Source of the DNA: Rhizobium sp. RCAM05350
Lineage (GTDB): Bacteria > Pseudomonadota > Alphaproteobacteria > Rhizobiales > Rhizobiaceae
Length of the DNA: 64,000 nt
Direction: 5' to 3'
NCBI GenBank assembly: GCA_024426085.1
Contig: CP087974.1
Location: 1,116,001 to 1,180,000 of the forward strand
Below are positions 1 through 11,297 of the stretch, in pieces (the first letter of the stretch is position 1; each line of letters starts with the position of its first letter). Both the position numbers and the translations under genes were made by a program. The notes beneath the pieces were generated by a model, which saw only the letters and a program-made list of their open reading frames with translations, was not told the DNA's origin and did not search any database.

Positions 1-394
1 CGGTGGCAAGCTTTGAATCCACATTCAAGGTTTCCGGCATCAGCAGCGCCCATTCGGTCACAGCCTGCCAGACGATGCGGCCGTCGATCGTCTGGTTGCG
101 ATTGACCTCGACGGGCACGGCAACATAGGGACCGTTGAGCACCTGCGGCCCTCCCCATCCCCTGGCGATACGGGCGGAGACTTCTTCGGCCCTGCGGCCA
201 CGCTCCTCGACCAGCCCCCAGACGAGCAGCGTCGGGATCAGCAGCGCCACCGAGATGAAACCGATCATGATGAATTTGACGCCGGGCGAGGACAGGACGG
301 TGCGAACCGTTCCGGGCCGTGCTGCAGCGTCGAATTGGGAGGATGATTGTTTGTCGCCGGAATTCTCATCCGGATGTAAATCGATATCGGTCAT
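1..394 (-). CDS. creD: CreD-family inner-membrane protein, N-terminal part
   Basis: The first 131 residues of a CreD-like protein lie here; the rest is beyond the left edge. After a polar, acidic N-terminus (MTDIDLHPDENSG) there is one membrane segment at about residues 41-60 (FIMIGFISVALLIPTLLVWG). It is followed by the CreD-type stretch GGPQVLNGPYVAVPVEV, which matches the 'SGPQxLxGPxxxxP' region after the first helix of E. coli CreD. CreD is an inner-membrane protein tied to envelope stress and beta-lactam response; its biochemical role is unknown. The start is the ATG at 394, chosen because the frame opens there. I see no creBC-type two-component genes in the visible part. The visible part has no frameshift. 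Confidence 0.75.
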   Translation of the reverse strand, partial: MTDIDLHPDENSGDKQSSSQFDAAARPGTVRTVLSSPGVKFIMIGFISVALLIPTLLVWGLVEERGRRAEEVSARIARGWGGPQVLNGPYVAVPVEVNRNQTIDGRIVWQAVTEWALLMPETLNVDSKLAT

Positions 395-624
395 GTCCAA
401 ACCCCCAGACATTGAAACCGGCGGAAATGTGCCGGCGCCACTACCGTTAAGAGTGCATTAAGGCCGATTGCGCGCGGAATATCGCCGCTTTGAGGGTGGT
501 TTTCAGGCAAATTGCGGAACCGAAAAACCCGACGGTCGGCATCGCCGGGCTGATCCAGTTTCAGTGGGGCAGAGCCTCTCTCAACGAGCGTTCGATCCGC
601 GGATCCTGCATGGCCGGGGCTGGT

Positions 625-2758
625 TCATTGATCAGGCCGCCTGCCCGGCGATATCGCGCAAGGTTTCGACATGGTGGTCGGGATGGTCCGATTCGCGCTT
701 TTCTCCGTAAGCTGGAATGCCGAGATCAGATCGCGCAGGCGGGCGGCTTCATTGGCAAGTACCACGCTTGCCGCATTGTTTTCCTCGACCATGGCCGCAT
801 TCTGCTGCGTCCCCTGATCCATCTGGTTGACCGCCGCATTGATTTCGGCAAGCCCGGTGGATTGCTCACGCGAGGAAACCGCAATGGCCTCGACATGCCG
901 GCTCATCGTATCGACGTGATCACCGATCTCGGTAAGAGCGGTGCCTGTATCGTGGACAAAACGCGCCCTCCAAAACCTCGTCAACCGAGGTGCGGATCAG
1001 CTGCTTGATCTCACCGGCGGCACCGGCGGAGCGTTGTGCAAGTCCGCGTACCTCCTGGGCAACGACGGCGAAGCCCCTGCCCGCATCGCCGGCACGCGCA
1101 GCCTCGATACCGGCATTGAGCGCCAGAAGGTTGGTCTGGAAGGCAATTTCATCGATGACGCCGATAATGCTGGCGATCCGCTCGGACGATTGCTCGATGC
1201 GTTCCATGGCGATAATCGCCTGGGTCACCAGATTTTCGGTCCGTGTCGCGCTTTCATTGGCCGTGACGGCTGCCTGACGCGCCTCCCTGCGCGCCTGGCG
1301 GAATTGGTGACATTGGCCGTGATCTCGTCGAGCGCGGCGGCTGTCTGCTCAAGGGCTGCCGCCTGCTGTTCGGTTCTGCGCGCCAGGTCGCCAGCGCTGC
1401 CGCTGATCTCGCGGCTGCCACTTTCAATCGCCGTACTGGACTGGGCTATATCCAGCATGACGCCGTTCAGCTGCCGCAATGTCCTATTGAGGTTCTCGCG
1501 CAGGGATTCGAAATCGGCGGCGAAGGGTTCGTTCAGTTCAAAGGAGAGATCGCCACCGGCCAGGCGCTGCAGCCCGCCGGCAAGTCCTGCGGTTGCCCGG
1601 CGCAAACGCAGCTGTGCTGACGCTTCGGCTTCCTCCTGCAGCTGGCGGCGCTTTTCTTCGGCCAAGATGCGCGCCTCGGCTGCCTCTTCCTCGAGGCGGC
1701 GGTTTGCCAGTGCGGCTTGACGGAACACCTCCAGCGCCTCCGCCATCGAACCGAACTCGTTGCGCAGGCCCAGGCCCGGCACGCTGACATCTGTATTGCC
1801 ACCGGCCAGATCGCGCATTGCTTCCGTCACCTTCTTTACCGGGCGGGAAATCGAACGGCCGATGATCCAGACACCGGCGAGCAGCACAAGCACGGTCGCA
1901 GCCAGGAGACCAATGACCAAGGAAATGTTGCGTGCGGCAACACCGGCGCTCTCATCCTCGATCATCGTCTTTTCCTCTGCGAAACTGGCGAGAAGCGCTG
2001 GGTCACTGGCTCCAGCGCGGTGTAGGCTTCCGAAACAAGGCGGCGGCTTTCGGCTTCCTTGAGACTTGCATCGGCATAGAGACGGAAAGCGTCACGATAG
2101 ATTTCAAACGCATCCATGATCCGCATGCGCTGAACGCCGGGCTTGAAGGCCTTCTTGACCAGCGCCGTGAAGGTCTCGCCTTCCTGACCGTAGCCTTCGA
2201 TATACTTGGGATCACGGCGCAGGATGAAATCCTTTTCGTGACGGCGCAGCATCAGCATGCTGGCGCGGATATTGGCATCGTCGACCGCCTTCAGCTGTTC
2301 CTCGATCGAATGCACGGCACCGCGCATAGCGCCTTCGGAAACCGCTGGATGGGTCAAGGCCGAGATCCTGATTGTCTTTCACCAGACGCGCAAAACCGCC
2401 GGCATAGAGCTCAAGACCGCCCGGCATCGAGATCGGCAGCCAAGGCAGGTGCAGCGCCGCTCCGCAGGCTTTCCACCGCAGCAGAGGCGGCTGCGTGGGA
2501 GACCTGGAACTTGTCGATGGCTGCAGAGTCCTTGGCGAGCAGAAACTGCTGTTCCCACAGCAGCGTATCGCGCAGATCGCCGTCCATGTGGGTAACTTCT
2601 TGCTGATGCCGGGTCAGGCGATCGACGCCAAGCCGAAAGGATGCCTCGATCTGGCGCTGCCAGAGGAAGATACCGGCGATGACGAGAATGCCGGCAAGCG
2701 CCACGAGGGCGAACAGCATCACCCGCTGGGAGATTTTGAGATGGGAAAGTCGGGACAC
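625..2758 (-). CDS. Methyl-accepting chemotaxis protein (frameshifted)
   Basis: A chemoreceptor of about 700 residues read in pieces. The N-terminal transmembrane helix is in [21 protein letters not shown] helical periplasmic sensor follows, containing [19 protein letters not shown], which fits the HBM (helical bimodular) sensor type. The second helix is in [20 protein letters not shown], then a HAMP domain ([15 protein letters not shown]). The cytoplasmic hairpin tip carries the hallmark [20 protein letters not shown] and [20 protein letters not shown]. The protein should sit in the inner membrane and signal to CheW/CheA; the ligand is unknown. I prefer the GTG at 2758, preceded by GGAG at good spacing. 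Frame changes near 2430, 2355, 1970, 1290 and 955 are needed to restore the full protein. The last residues are uncertain (stop at 625 or 632). Confidence 0.85.
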
Positions 2759-2880
2759 GCGGCGCTCCGGAAATACATAAACCGGAGCCGATAAGTCCTG
2801 CAAAGCCTTAAAGAAAACCTCAACGGTTCACGAAGGTTTTGTGACAGTTTCATGACAGAGGCAGTCTACTCGTCCATGAA

Positions 2881-2909
2881 GGGAACGGCGGCGAAAGGCC
2901 GCCATTCCC
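2881..2909. other. Inverted repeat between aspS and the chemoreceptor
   Basis: GGGAAcGGCGGC and GCCGCCaTTCCC flank a GAAA-type loop, about 20 bases past the aspS stop on the minus strand. No T run follows on either strand, so it is a weak candidate for an intrinsic terminator. It may simply protect the aspS transcript end. Confidence 0.4.
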
Positions 2910-2929
2910 TGACTGTAGAAATGGACCGA

Positions 2930-4721
2930 TCAGTCCTTCTTCATCGGCGGAATGACCCGCAGCGACAGTTCCAGCAGCTGCTTCGGCATGGCCGGCGCCG
3001 GTGCGTTCATCAGGAGGTCCTGCGCCTGCTGGTTCATCGGGAACAGCGTGATCTCGCGCAGGTTCTTGGCACCGAGCAGCAGCATGACGACACGGTCGAT
3101 GCCGAAGGCGCAGCCGCCGTGCGGAGGCGCACCATACTGGAAGGCGCGGTACATGCCGCCAAAACGCTCTTCAACGTCCGTCTGGCTGAGACCGACCAGC
3201 TCGAATGCCTTGACCATCAGTTCCGGCGACTGGTTACGGATCGAACCGGAAGCGATTTCGAAGCCGTTGCAGACCGCGTCGTACTGATAGGCCTTGATCG
3301 TCAGAGGGTCCTGCGTCTGCAGCGCCTCAAGACCGCCTTGCGGCATCGAGAACGGGTTGTGGGCGAAATCGACCTTCTTGTCTTCCTCGCTCCATTCGTA
3401 GAACGGGAAGTCGATGATCCAGCACAACTCGAAGCGCTCGCGGTCAATGAGATTCAGGTCCTCGCCGGCCTTGGTGCGGGCTTCGCCTGCGAACTTGTAG
3501 AATTTTGCCGGATCGCCGGCGACGAAGAAGCAGGCATCGCCTGCGTCAAGGCCAAGCTGCGTGCGAAGCGCTTCGGTGCGCTCCTCGCCGATGTTCTTGG
3601 CAAGCGGGCCGGAGCCGGCAATCGAGCCGTCTTCTTCCTTGCGCCAGAAGATGTAGCCGAGGCCCGGCTGACCGGTCGACTGCGCCCAGGCATTCATACG
3701 GTCGCAGAAGGCGCGCGAACCGCCGGTCTTGGCCGGGATCGCCCAGACCTCAACCTTCGGATCGCGCTCGATCATGCCGGCAAACACCTTGAAGCCGGAG
3801 CCGGCGAAATGTTCGGTGACGGCCTGCATCTCGATCGGGTTGCGCAGGTCCGGCTTGTCGGAACTGTATTTGCGGATGGCCTGGTCGTAGGGGATGCGCG
3901 GCCATTCCTTGGTGACCGGCTTGCCTTCGGCGAACTGCTCGAACACGCCGGTCATGATCGGCGCCATCGTGTCCCAGACATCTTCCTGGGTGACGAAGCT
4001 CATTTCCAGGTCGAGCTGGTAGAATTCGCCCGGCAGGCGGTCGGCGCGCGGGTCTTCGTCGTGGAAGCAAGGCGCGATCTGGAAATAGCGGTCGAAACCG
4101 GCCACCATCAACAGCTGCTTGTACTGCTGCGGCGCCTGCGGCAGCGAAGAAGGTGCCGGGATGGATACGGCTCGGCACGAGGAAGTCAGATGCCTTCCGG
4201 CGAGGAAGCCGTCAGGATCGGCGTCGAATATTCGGCAAAGCCGGCCGAGCTCATGCGCGAGCGCATGTCGGAAATGATCTGGCTGCGCTTGACGATGTTC
4301 TTGTGCAGCGTTTCTCATGGCGCAGGTCGAGGAAGCGGTACTTGAGACGAATGTCTTCCGGATAATCGGGTTCACCAAAGACCGGCAGCGGCAGTTCCTT
4401 GGCAGCGGAGAGCACTTCGATCTCCTGCGCGTAGAGTTCGATCTCGCCCGTCGCCATCTGCTTGTTGACGGTGTCGTCCGAGCGCGCCTTGACGGTGCCG
4501 TCGATGCGGATGACCCATTCGCCGCGTACCGTCTCGGCCGCCTTGAAGGCCGGTGAGTCGGGGTCGACGACGATCTGCGTCATGCCGTAATGATCGCGAA
4601 GATCGATGAACAGCAGGCCGCCATGATCGCGAACGCGGTGGACCCAGCCGGAGATGCGGACGGTCTGCCCGACATCGGCTTTGCTAAGAGCGGCACAAGT
4701 GTGGCTGCGGTAACGATGCAT
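2930..4721 (-). CDS. aspS: Aspartyl-tRNA synthetase (frameshifted)
   Basis: Charges tRNA-Asp (in alphaproteobacteria usually also tRNA-Asn) with aspartate in the cytoplasm. The reconstructed length is about 597 residues, normal for the bacterial AspRS type. The N-terminal anticodon-binding OB fold is seen in [20 protein letters not shown]. The class II catalytic core follows with [32 protein letters not shown] (motif 2) and the C-terminal [20 protein letters not shown] (motif 3). The bacterial GAD insertion lies between motifs 2 and 3. Three frame breaks near 4315, 4190 and 4150 fall within 170 bases around motif 1. The one at 4315 is explained by A3 read in place of A4 (DLRHEKTLHKNI restored). 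An essential gene broken three times points to sequence error. It is divergent from the methyltransferase gene at 4931. Confidence 0.95.
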
Positions 4722-4930
4722 GATATTATCCTGGAACCAAGGGGCCGCGCGGCCACGCCAAAGCGCGCTGCGGCAGCGTCAAAATCGCGGAAAAGCGCAT
4801 GGTGGGGTCGATTTGTCAAGGCCGGGGCTTCGGTATCGGGCTGCAAGACAGCCTGATGCGGGTCGCTCCATCGGAGGAGTGGCCTCCCTGTCAATCCAAG
4901 GCGTATGATTGTGACGGGAGGATAACGGCC

Positions 4931-5807
4931 ATGAGCGTCGAAAAGCAACAGCCCCACCAAACACGAAATCAGGAGTTCTACCGCACCCAATATTCACGTT
5001 TCAGGAGCAATCTCGCAGCAGATATCCGGCGTGAAGCCTATGGCAAGGATCTCGGTCAACAAGGGTGGCGAACACTCGGCGAACAGGAAGAAATCATCAA
5101 CCTTGTCAACGAACGCCCGCAAGGTCGGCTGCTCGATGTGGCCTGCGGTTCCGGCGGTCCTTCGATTGTGATCGCCGCCGCCACCGGTGGTCGGCTAACC
5201 GGCGTGGACATTGAGGAAGCAGCGATCGAACAGGCCAAAACCCTTGCCGAGGGCGCACACTTGCCCGACAAGGCCACATTCATGGTCGCCGATTGCAGCC
5301 AGCCGCTGCCTTTCGGACCTGGGGAATTCGACGTCATCTCCTGCATAGACGCGATCATCCACCTAACCGACCGCCGAACGGTCTTTGCAGATTGGTTCAG
5401 ACTGCTGGTGCCCGGTGGTCGGTTGATCCTGACAGACGCTTGCGTACTCACCGGCGACATCTCGAAAGAGGAACTGGACATCCAGGCCTCCCAGGGGGAA
5501 TTCCATCTCGTTCCGGCGGGTTTCAATGAGGGTATGCTGGAGGGGGCGGGCTTCGAGTTGCGAAGCTGCAAGGACACGACGGACGCTGTCGCAAGTCTGG
5601 CCATGCGCCTCTGTCGCTCGAGAGAACCGCCGCGACGCGCTGCTGGAAGAAGAAGGTGCCGCCTGGTTCGAAAACAGGCAGACATTTCTGGCAACGGCTG
5701 CTGAATTGGCCTGCAACGGCGAGACTGTCCAGATTTCTCTATGTCGCGGAGAAGCCCTAGCAGTGAGCAGCCAGCCGCCCGGTACCGGGCACAATGAAGC
5801 GTTTTGA
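4931..5807 (+). CDS. Class I SAM-dependent methyltransferase (frameshifted)
   Basis: A small-molecule type methyltransferase. The SAM-binding motif I is LLDVACGSGGPSIVIA (about residues 69-84), followed by the acidic motif GVDIEEAAIEQAK, the motif II region MVADCSQPLPF, and the post-motif LLVPGGRLILTDACV. The substrate cannot be told from the sequence. The start at 4931 has a good upstream GGGAGGATAA. One break near 5610 joins the Rossmann domain to a C-terminal stretch ending in PPGTGHNEAF. It is transcribed away from aspS, with 209 bases between the two starts and no clear partner downstream. Confidence 0.75.
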
Positions 5808-5922
5808 CAGGAACGACGAAAAACCGGAATTTGTGCTGTTTTCAGCGCCGATACACGGCTAAAAACGGCTGCAGGCGACACTTCTCCCCCGAGTCGCCGC
5901 CGCAATCCGGATTTTTCCCTCC

Positions 5923-7153
5923 ATGTCGCAGATCTGTCCGCTTATCCCTCTTCTCATCACTGCAGGCATCCTGATCGGCGGCAACGGATTGCAGGGGACC
6001 TATATTTCGCTGCGCGCTGCAGGAGGGATTTTCGACGTCGTTGATCGGCCTTGTCGGCACCGGCTATAATATTGGCTTTGCCATCGGCTGCATCTACGTG
6101 ACGCGCATCCTGCGCTCGATCGGCCATATCAGGACGTTTTCGGCGATGGCGGCGATTGCGTCGGCCGCTTCGCTTGCCATGGTAATGCTGATCGATCCGT
6201 GGTTCTGGTTCCTGATGCGGCTGATCGTGGGCATCTGTTTTGCCAGCCTGTTTGCCACCGTCGAAAGCTGGCTGAACGCCCGGGTGACCAATTCCAACCG
6301 CGCCCGCACGCTGTCGATCTACCGTCTTGTCGATCTCGGGTCGGTCACCGCCGCGCAATACCTGATCCCGACCGTCGGCATAGAGGGCTTCCAGCTGTTT
6401 GCCATCGTTTCCATGGCGCTGACCCTGTCGCTGGTGCCGATCGCCTTTGCCGACCGTTCCAGCCCCGGTGCGCCGGAGGCGATCAAGTTCGATATCAAGG
6501 CGCTGTGGAACATCTCGCCGCTCGCCACGATCGGCTGCATCGTCGTCGGGCTGACCAACTCCACCTTCCGCTCGCTCGGCCCGATCTATGCCGAGGGCAT
6601 CGGCCTGTCGATCACTGCGATTGCCACCTTCATGAGCGTCGGCATCATCGGCGGCGTGGTGCTGCAATATCCGCTCGGGCTCTATTCCGACCGGCTGGAC
6701 CGGCGATTGATCATCCTGTTTGCCACTTTCGGCTCGTTGCTGGCCGGGCTCTACCTTGCCTTCTTCGCCGGCAGCGACGAATGGCTGAACTTCATCGGCA
6801 TCTTCATCTTCGGCGCCTTTGCCATGCCGCTTTATTCGCTCTGCTCAGCGCATGCCAATGACCATGCCGCCGAGGGGCAGCACGCGCTGGTCTCGGCCGG
6901 CATGCTGTTCTTTTGGTCCTGCGGCGCCATCATCGGGCCGCTGTTTGCCTCGTTCATGCTCGACATTTTCGGGCCGCAGGCGCTGTTCATCTATACTGCC
7001 GCCGTGCTCGCCGCATTCATGCTCTATACGCTGCAGCGGATGATGGCCCGCGGTGCGGTGCCCGCCGGCGAACGCTCGATGCGGTTCCGCAACCTGCTGC
7101 GCACCTCCTCCTTCTTCAACAAGCTGGCGGCGAGGTCCGAGGATAAGAAATAA
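5923..7153 (+). CDS. MFS transporter, YcaD-like (frameshifted near start)
   Basis: An inner-membrane permease of about 410 residues with roughly twelve hydrophobic segments. The region after helix 4 has FATVESWLNARVTNSNRART, typical of the YcaD-like branch of the major facilitator superfamily. QYPLGLYSDRLDRR is the central-loop motif (the D-R-x-x-R type) before helix 8. The substrate is unknown. The start is the ATG at 5923 because MSQICPLIPLLITAGILIGG forms the expected first helix. One break near 6020 is needed to join it to LIGLVGTGYNIGFAIGC. The gene stands alone between the methyltransferase and the multicopper oxidase. Confidence 0.85.
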
Positions 7154-7248
7154 GGCCGGTGGCCGCGGCAAGATGCGCGCAAATGCCAATTGATGAATAC
7201 CGGCATCAAGTTTAAACCGGGCCATCTCAATATCCGGAATTATGCCCC

Positions 7249-8654
7249 ATGCCGATCATCAGCCGCCGCATACTTCTGAAAGGTTCGGCTGCGGCCGCAG
7301 CCTCCTTCGCCATCGGCGGCGGGCTTGCGGCGCGAAACGGCATTGCTGCCCCCGCTCCGCTGCTGCTCAAGGCGCAGTTCACCTGAGGCAAAACTGGCCA
7401 GTGACGGCATTACCCCGAAAGTCATGACCTACGGAACAAGCGAAGCCGCGGCCACAGGCATGCCGCCGGTCATCCGCATGAAGAAGGGCGAGCCCTTTGC
7501 AGCCCGGTTGATGAATGCGCTGGACGAGCCGACGACGGTCCATTGGCATGGCCTGCGCATTGTCAACGCCATGGATGGCGTGCCTGAGATGACCCAGCCC
7601 TATGTCTATCCCGGCGACGGGTTCGACTACGCTTTCACGCCGCCGGATGCCGGCACCTTCTGGTATCATCCGCATTGCAACACGCTGACCCAGATGGGCC
7701 ACGGCCTGACCGGGGTGATCGTCGTCGAAGACCCGGCCGACCCCGTCTTCGACGCCGAGATCGTGCTTAACCTGCGCGACTGGCGGCTCGGCACCGGCGG
7801 CGCCTTCATCGCGCCGTTCAAGCCGCGCGATGCCGCACGCGGCGGCACCTACGGCACGGTGCGCACCACCAACTGGCAGCAGCAGCCAAGCTATGACGCC
7901 CCGGCCGGCGGTCTCGTCCGCATCCGGATCGCCGCCACCGACGTGACGCGCATCTATTCACTTGCCGCAGAAGGCGCACCAGCTCTGGTGATGGCGCTCG
8001 ACGGCAATCCGGTCGATGCGCCCTACCCGCTCGAACTTCTCGATTTCGGCCCCGGCCAGCGGGTCGAACTCGTCGTGCGCATGCCGGATGACGAAGGCAC
8101 AGAGGTCAAGCTCGGCAATTTTCGTGGCTCCAACCCCTTCACGGTTGCAACACTGCGCGCAACAGGCACCTCGCTGAAGCGCGATATCCGCGATGTGAAG
8201 GCGCTGCCGGCCAATCCAATTGCTGAAGCCGATTTGTCGACAGCGATCCGCATTCCGCTCGATTTTACCGCAACGGCGGAACATGCGCCGGTTCCCAGCA
8301 TCTGCGGCACGATCGGTTATACGTTCTGGGCAATCAACAAGGTGCCGTGGCAGGGCGACACGCCCGATCCAGGCGCGCCGGTTTCCGAGCTGAAACTCGG
8401 CAAGAGCTATGTGCTGCAGATCAGAAACCGTACCCCCGCATGCGCACCCGATCCACCTTCACGGCATGAGTTTCCGCATCCTCAATTCCAACAAGCGGAC
8501 CATCCTGCCGCCGCCGACCGACACCATCCTTCTCTTGCCGGACGAACAGGCGGAACTCGGTCTCGTCGTGGATAATCCCGGCGACTGGCTGCTCCATTGC
8601 CATATCATCGAGCACCAGAAGACGGGAATGTCGGGATATTTCCGCGTCGTTTGA
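7249..8654 (+). CDS. Tat-exported multicopper oxidase (frameshifted)
   Basis: A periplasmic laccase/CopA/CueO-type oxidase that oxidizes a substrate (metal ion or phenol) and reduces oxygen to water. The N-terminus MPIISRRILLKGSAAAAA is a twin-arginine signal. All copper ligands are present: HWHG and WYHPHCN in the first cupredoxin domain, and HPIHLHG and HCHIIEHQKTGM (type 1 Cys, His and Met) in the last. The length of about 468 residues fits a three-domain enzyme. Breaks near 7385 (just after the signal peptide) and near 8432 (just before HPIHLHG) must be repaired. No copper chaperone or CopB-type partner lies next to it, so its substrate is open. Confidence 0.9.
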
Positions 8655-8738
8655 GCTTTTTCATTGTGACACCCGGCGTGAAGAGATACATCGGGTGAGT
8701 TTTAACGGCCGCATTTCCGCCACAGTGATTGAAGTTTG

Positions 8739-9884
8739 ATGATCGAGACAACCGCCGAACTTGCCGCCGCCTGCGAAACGCTGGCCAGCGGAGAATACCT
8801 GACGATCGATACGGAATTTCTCCATGAGACGACCTTCTGGCCGCAGCTCTGCCTGATCCAGATGGCCGGGCCGGACATTGCCGTCATCGTCGATCCGATG
8901 GCCAAGGATATCGACCTTGCGCCATTTTTCGAATTGATGGCCAATACCGACGTGATCAAGGTGTTCCATGCGGCGCGCCAGGACATCGAAATCATCTACA
9001 ATCTCGGCAAGCTGATCCCACATCCGATCTTCGATACGCAGGTCGCAGCCATGGTCTGCGGCTTCGGCGACAGTGTCTCCTATGACCAGCTCGTCAGCCG
9101 GATCAAGAACGTCCATATCGACAAGTCGTCGCGCTTCACCGACTGGAGCCGCCGGCCGCTGTCTGAAAAGCAACTCGACTATGCGCTGGCCGATGTTACC
9201 CATCTGCGCGATGTCTACCTGCATCTGAAGACCGAGCTTGAGCGCGAAGGCCGCTCGCTCTGGCTGACCGAGGAAATGGCCATCCTCGAAGCCAAGGAAA
9301 CCTACGATATCCATCCGGATGATGCCTGGCAGCGCCTAAAGATGCGACTGAAGAAGCCGATCGAACTCGCCGTCCTGCAGAAGGTCGCCGCCTGGCGTGA
9401 ACGCGAGGCGCGCAGCCGCAACGTTCCGCGCGGCCGCATCCTCAAGGACGACGGCCTCTACGAAATCGCTCAGCAGCAGCCGAAGGACATGGAAGCGCTT
9501 TCGCGCCTGCGCACCATCCCCAAGGGCTGGGAGCGTTCTGCTGCCGGTACGGCAATCCTCGAAGCGGTCAACGTAGCGCTCCGAACTGCCGAAGGCGGAC
9601 ATGCCGAAGCTGCCGCGCCAGAACCAGGCGCCGGAGGGCGCCCAGGCCGCTGGCGAGATGCTCAAGGTGCTGTTGAAGCTGATCGTGGAAAAGCAGGGCG
9701 TCGCCGCCAAGATCATCGCAAACAGCGAAGATCTCGAGCGGATCGCTTCGGAAGGCCCGAAGGCCGATGTCGGAGCCTTGAAAGGCTGGCGGCGCGAGCT
9801 GTTCGGCGACACCGCCCTGAAGCTGATCAACGGCGAAGTCGGCTGCGCTTCGTCGACCGCAAGATCGAAGCCGTCGAGCTTTAA
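8739..9884 (+). CDS. rnd: Ribonuclease D (frameshifted)
   Basis: A 3'-5' exoribonuclease for tRNA and other stable RNA 3' ends. The DEDD exonuclease motifs are visible: Exo I LTIDTEFLHE, Exo II VFHAARQDIE with FDTQVAAM, and Exo III LDYALADVTHLRDVY. An HRDC domain follows (LKKPIELAVLQKVAAWREREARSRN is split here as LKKPIELAVL and WREREARSRN, about residues 205-230). The reconstructed length of 381 residues is normal. I choose the ATG at 8739 over the TTG one codon earlier. Two compensating shifts near 9600 and 9842 put the middle of the C-terminal part in another frame and return for the ending FVDRKIEAVEL. Confidence 0.9.
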   Translation: MIETTAELAAACETLASGEYLTIDTEFLHETTFWPQLCLIQMAGPDIAVIVDPMAKDIDLAPFFELMANTDVIKVFHAARQDIEIIYNLGKLIPHPIFDTQVAAMVCGFGDSVSYDQLVSRIKNVHIDKSSRFTDWSRRPLSEKQLDYALADVTHLRDVYLHLKTELEREGRSLWLTEEMAILEAKETYDIHPDDAWQRLKMRLKKPIELAVLQKVAAWREREARSRNVPRGRILKDDGLYEIAQQQPKDMEALSRLRTIPKGWERSAAGTAILEAVNVALRTAEGGHAEAAAPEPGAGGRPGRWRDAQGAVEADRGKAGRRRQDHRKQRRSRADRFGRPEGRCRSLERLAARAVRRHRPEADQRRSRLRFVDRKIEAVEL

Positions 9885-9894
9885 GGCCACTCCA

Positions 9895-10302
9895 CTAGGG
9901 GTGCATCTTTGCACCCTTGGTGATCTTGTCGGTGATCTTCTTGTCGGCGTGAAGCGCAATGCCGACAACCCTGGCATCGTCCGGACCGAACCGGGCGAAC
10001 ACCTCGCGGTTTGCCGCATCATGGCCGGTCGAAAACATCTCCTCGACATATAGCGACGTCTTCACCTCGCGCTCCAGCGCCCGGCGATGAATGGCGCCGA
10101 TGGTCTTTTCGTCGGCAGAAAGCACGATCACCGGCTGGATGCTTAGGGGATTGTAGACGTTGCCATCGGCATCACGGTAGACTTCACCGATAATGCCGGG
10201 CTTTTCGGCAATGATGCCGCTGGTCAGGAACGCGGTGACGTTCAACTTTTGCCAGACGGCCAGGTCCTCGCGCAGCACGATTGCAAATTTGGTATCGAAC
10301 AT
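9895..10302 (-). CDS. DUF2000 family protein
   Basis: An intact 135-residue cytoplasmic protein beginning MFDTKFAIVLREDLAVWQKL, which is the usual start of DUF2000 proteins. The family is predicted to be related to peptidyl-tRNA hydrolase II-like folds, but its function is not established. The start at 10302 has GGAG nine bases upstream; longer upstream readings run into the divergent AraC gene and are not needed. The two starts are 100 bases apart. This head-to-head pairing with an AraC regulator suggests that the regulator controls it. The gene converges with rnd, with only 10 bases between the stops. Confidence 0.7.
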   Translation of the reverse strand: MFDTKFAIVLREDLAVWQKLNVTAFLTSGIIAEKPGIIGEVYRDADGNVYNPLSIQPVIVLSADEKTIGAIHRRALEREVKTSLYVEEMFSTGHDAANREVFARFGPDDARVVGIALHADKKITDKITKGAKMHP

Positions 10303-10402
10303 GAATGCCAACTCCACTCTTGGGAACAGGACGCTTGAAGCATCCGGGGTCTCCATAGCCCGCACCGGCGGTGGCGATCTTGAACGTTCGTGCGGATCTG
10401 CG

Positions 10403-11210
10403 ATGTCCGACAGCATCAAGGTCGCACCCGTCTCGGGTGGCATCGAGCGGATCGAGGCGCATTTTCACGGCGACGTCTTCGAACTACATCGTCATGACAC
10501 CTATGCGCTCGGCCTGACGCTTGAGGGCGTGCAGGCCTTCCACTATCGCGGCATAGTCCGCTACAGCCAGCCCGGCAATGTCATCGTGCTCCATCCCGAC
10601 GAACTGCACGACGGGGGGTGCTGGAACCGACGAAGGCCTGCGTTATCGGATGATGTATCTGCCGCCGGAAATGTTGTCCGGTGCGCTCGGCGACAGACCG
10701 CGCGGCCTGCCCTTCGTCCCCTCACCCGTCATTGCCGACCGTGCCTTTGCCGCCAATCTGGCGGATGTGATGCGCGACCTGGATGGTGCAATCGACGACC
10801 TGCAGCTGGACGATGTGCTGACAGGCATTGCCGATGCCCTGCTGCGGCACTCGGACGGCAGCGGAAGAGCGCGGATGAAACGGTCCGACCAGATTGCCAT
10901 CCGCAGGGCCTGCGACTTTCTGCAGGCGCATTCCGATCGCCAGGTGAACTCCGATGAACTCGAAACGGTCACCGGTCTCGACCGGTTCACGCTTGCCCGG
11001 CATTTCCGCTCGAACCTCGGCACCAGCCCGCATCGATATCTGGTCATGCGTAGGCTTGAGCGGGCGCGCGCCATGATCGGCAGCGGCAGAAGCCTCGTGG
11101 AGATTGCGCTCGAAACCGGCTTTGCCGACCAGGCGCATTTCACCCGGCATTTCAAGAAAACCCACGGAATGACGCCGGGCCGCTGGGCAAGCCTATGCGG
11201 CCGGACATAA
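10403..11210 (+). CDS. AraC-family transcriptional regulator (frameshifted)
   Basis: A 269-residue regulator with an N-terminal cupin-like sensor (HFHGDVFELHRHDTYALGLT, then YSQPGNVIVLHPDELHDGG) and a C-terminal double helix-turn-helix. In the DNA-binding domain LARHFRSNLGTSPHRYLVMR and QAHFTRHFKKTHGMTPGRW are clear AraC signatures. The ligand is unknown. One break sits in a run of six G at 10613-10618; with five G the protein reads HDGGAGTDEGLRY without interruption, so a homopolymer length error is likely. It is divergent from the DUF2000 gene, its most probable target. Confidence 0.85.
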
Positions 11211-11297
11211 AGCGTCACAGACCGTTACACAAAATTGCTTGACCCGCCTTGCTCAAGCCGAACAATGGCTGCATGCACCGGGGAGCGGAGCTGATTC

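Noticed and set aside
2852..4345. Long plus-strand frame of 497 residues opposite aspS
   Set aside because: AspRS motifs are clear on the minus strand; the plus frame is an artefact of high third-position GC.
5957..6667. Minus-strand frame rich in Asp, Arg and His opposite the MFS gene
   Set aside because: Composition is that of the antisense of membrane-protein codons; no ribosome site.
9899..9916. Hairpin GGGTGCA/TGCACCC between rnd and the DUF2000 gene
   Set aside because: It lies inside the last codons of the DUF2000 gene and lacks a T tract; not called as a terminator.
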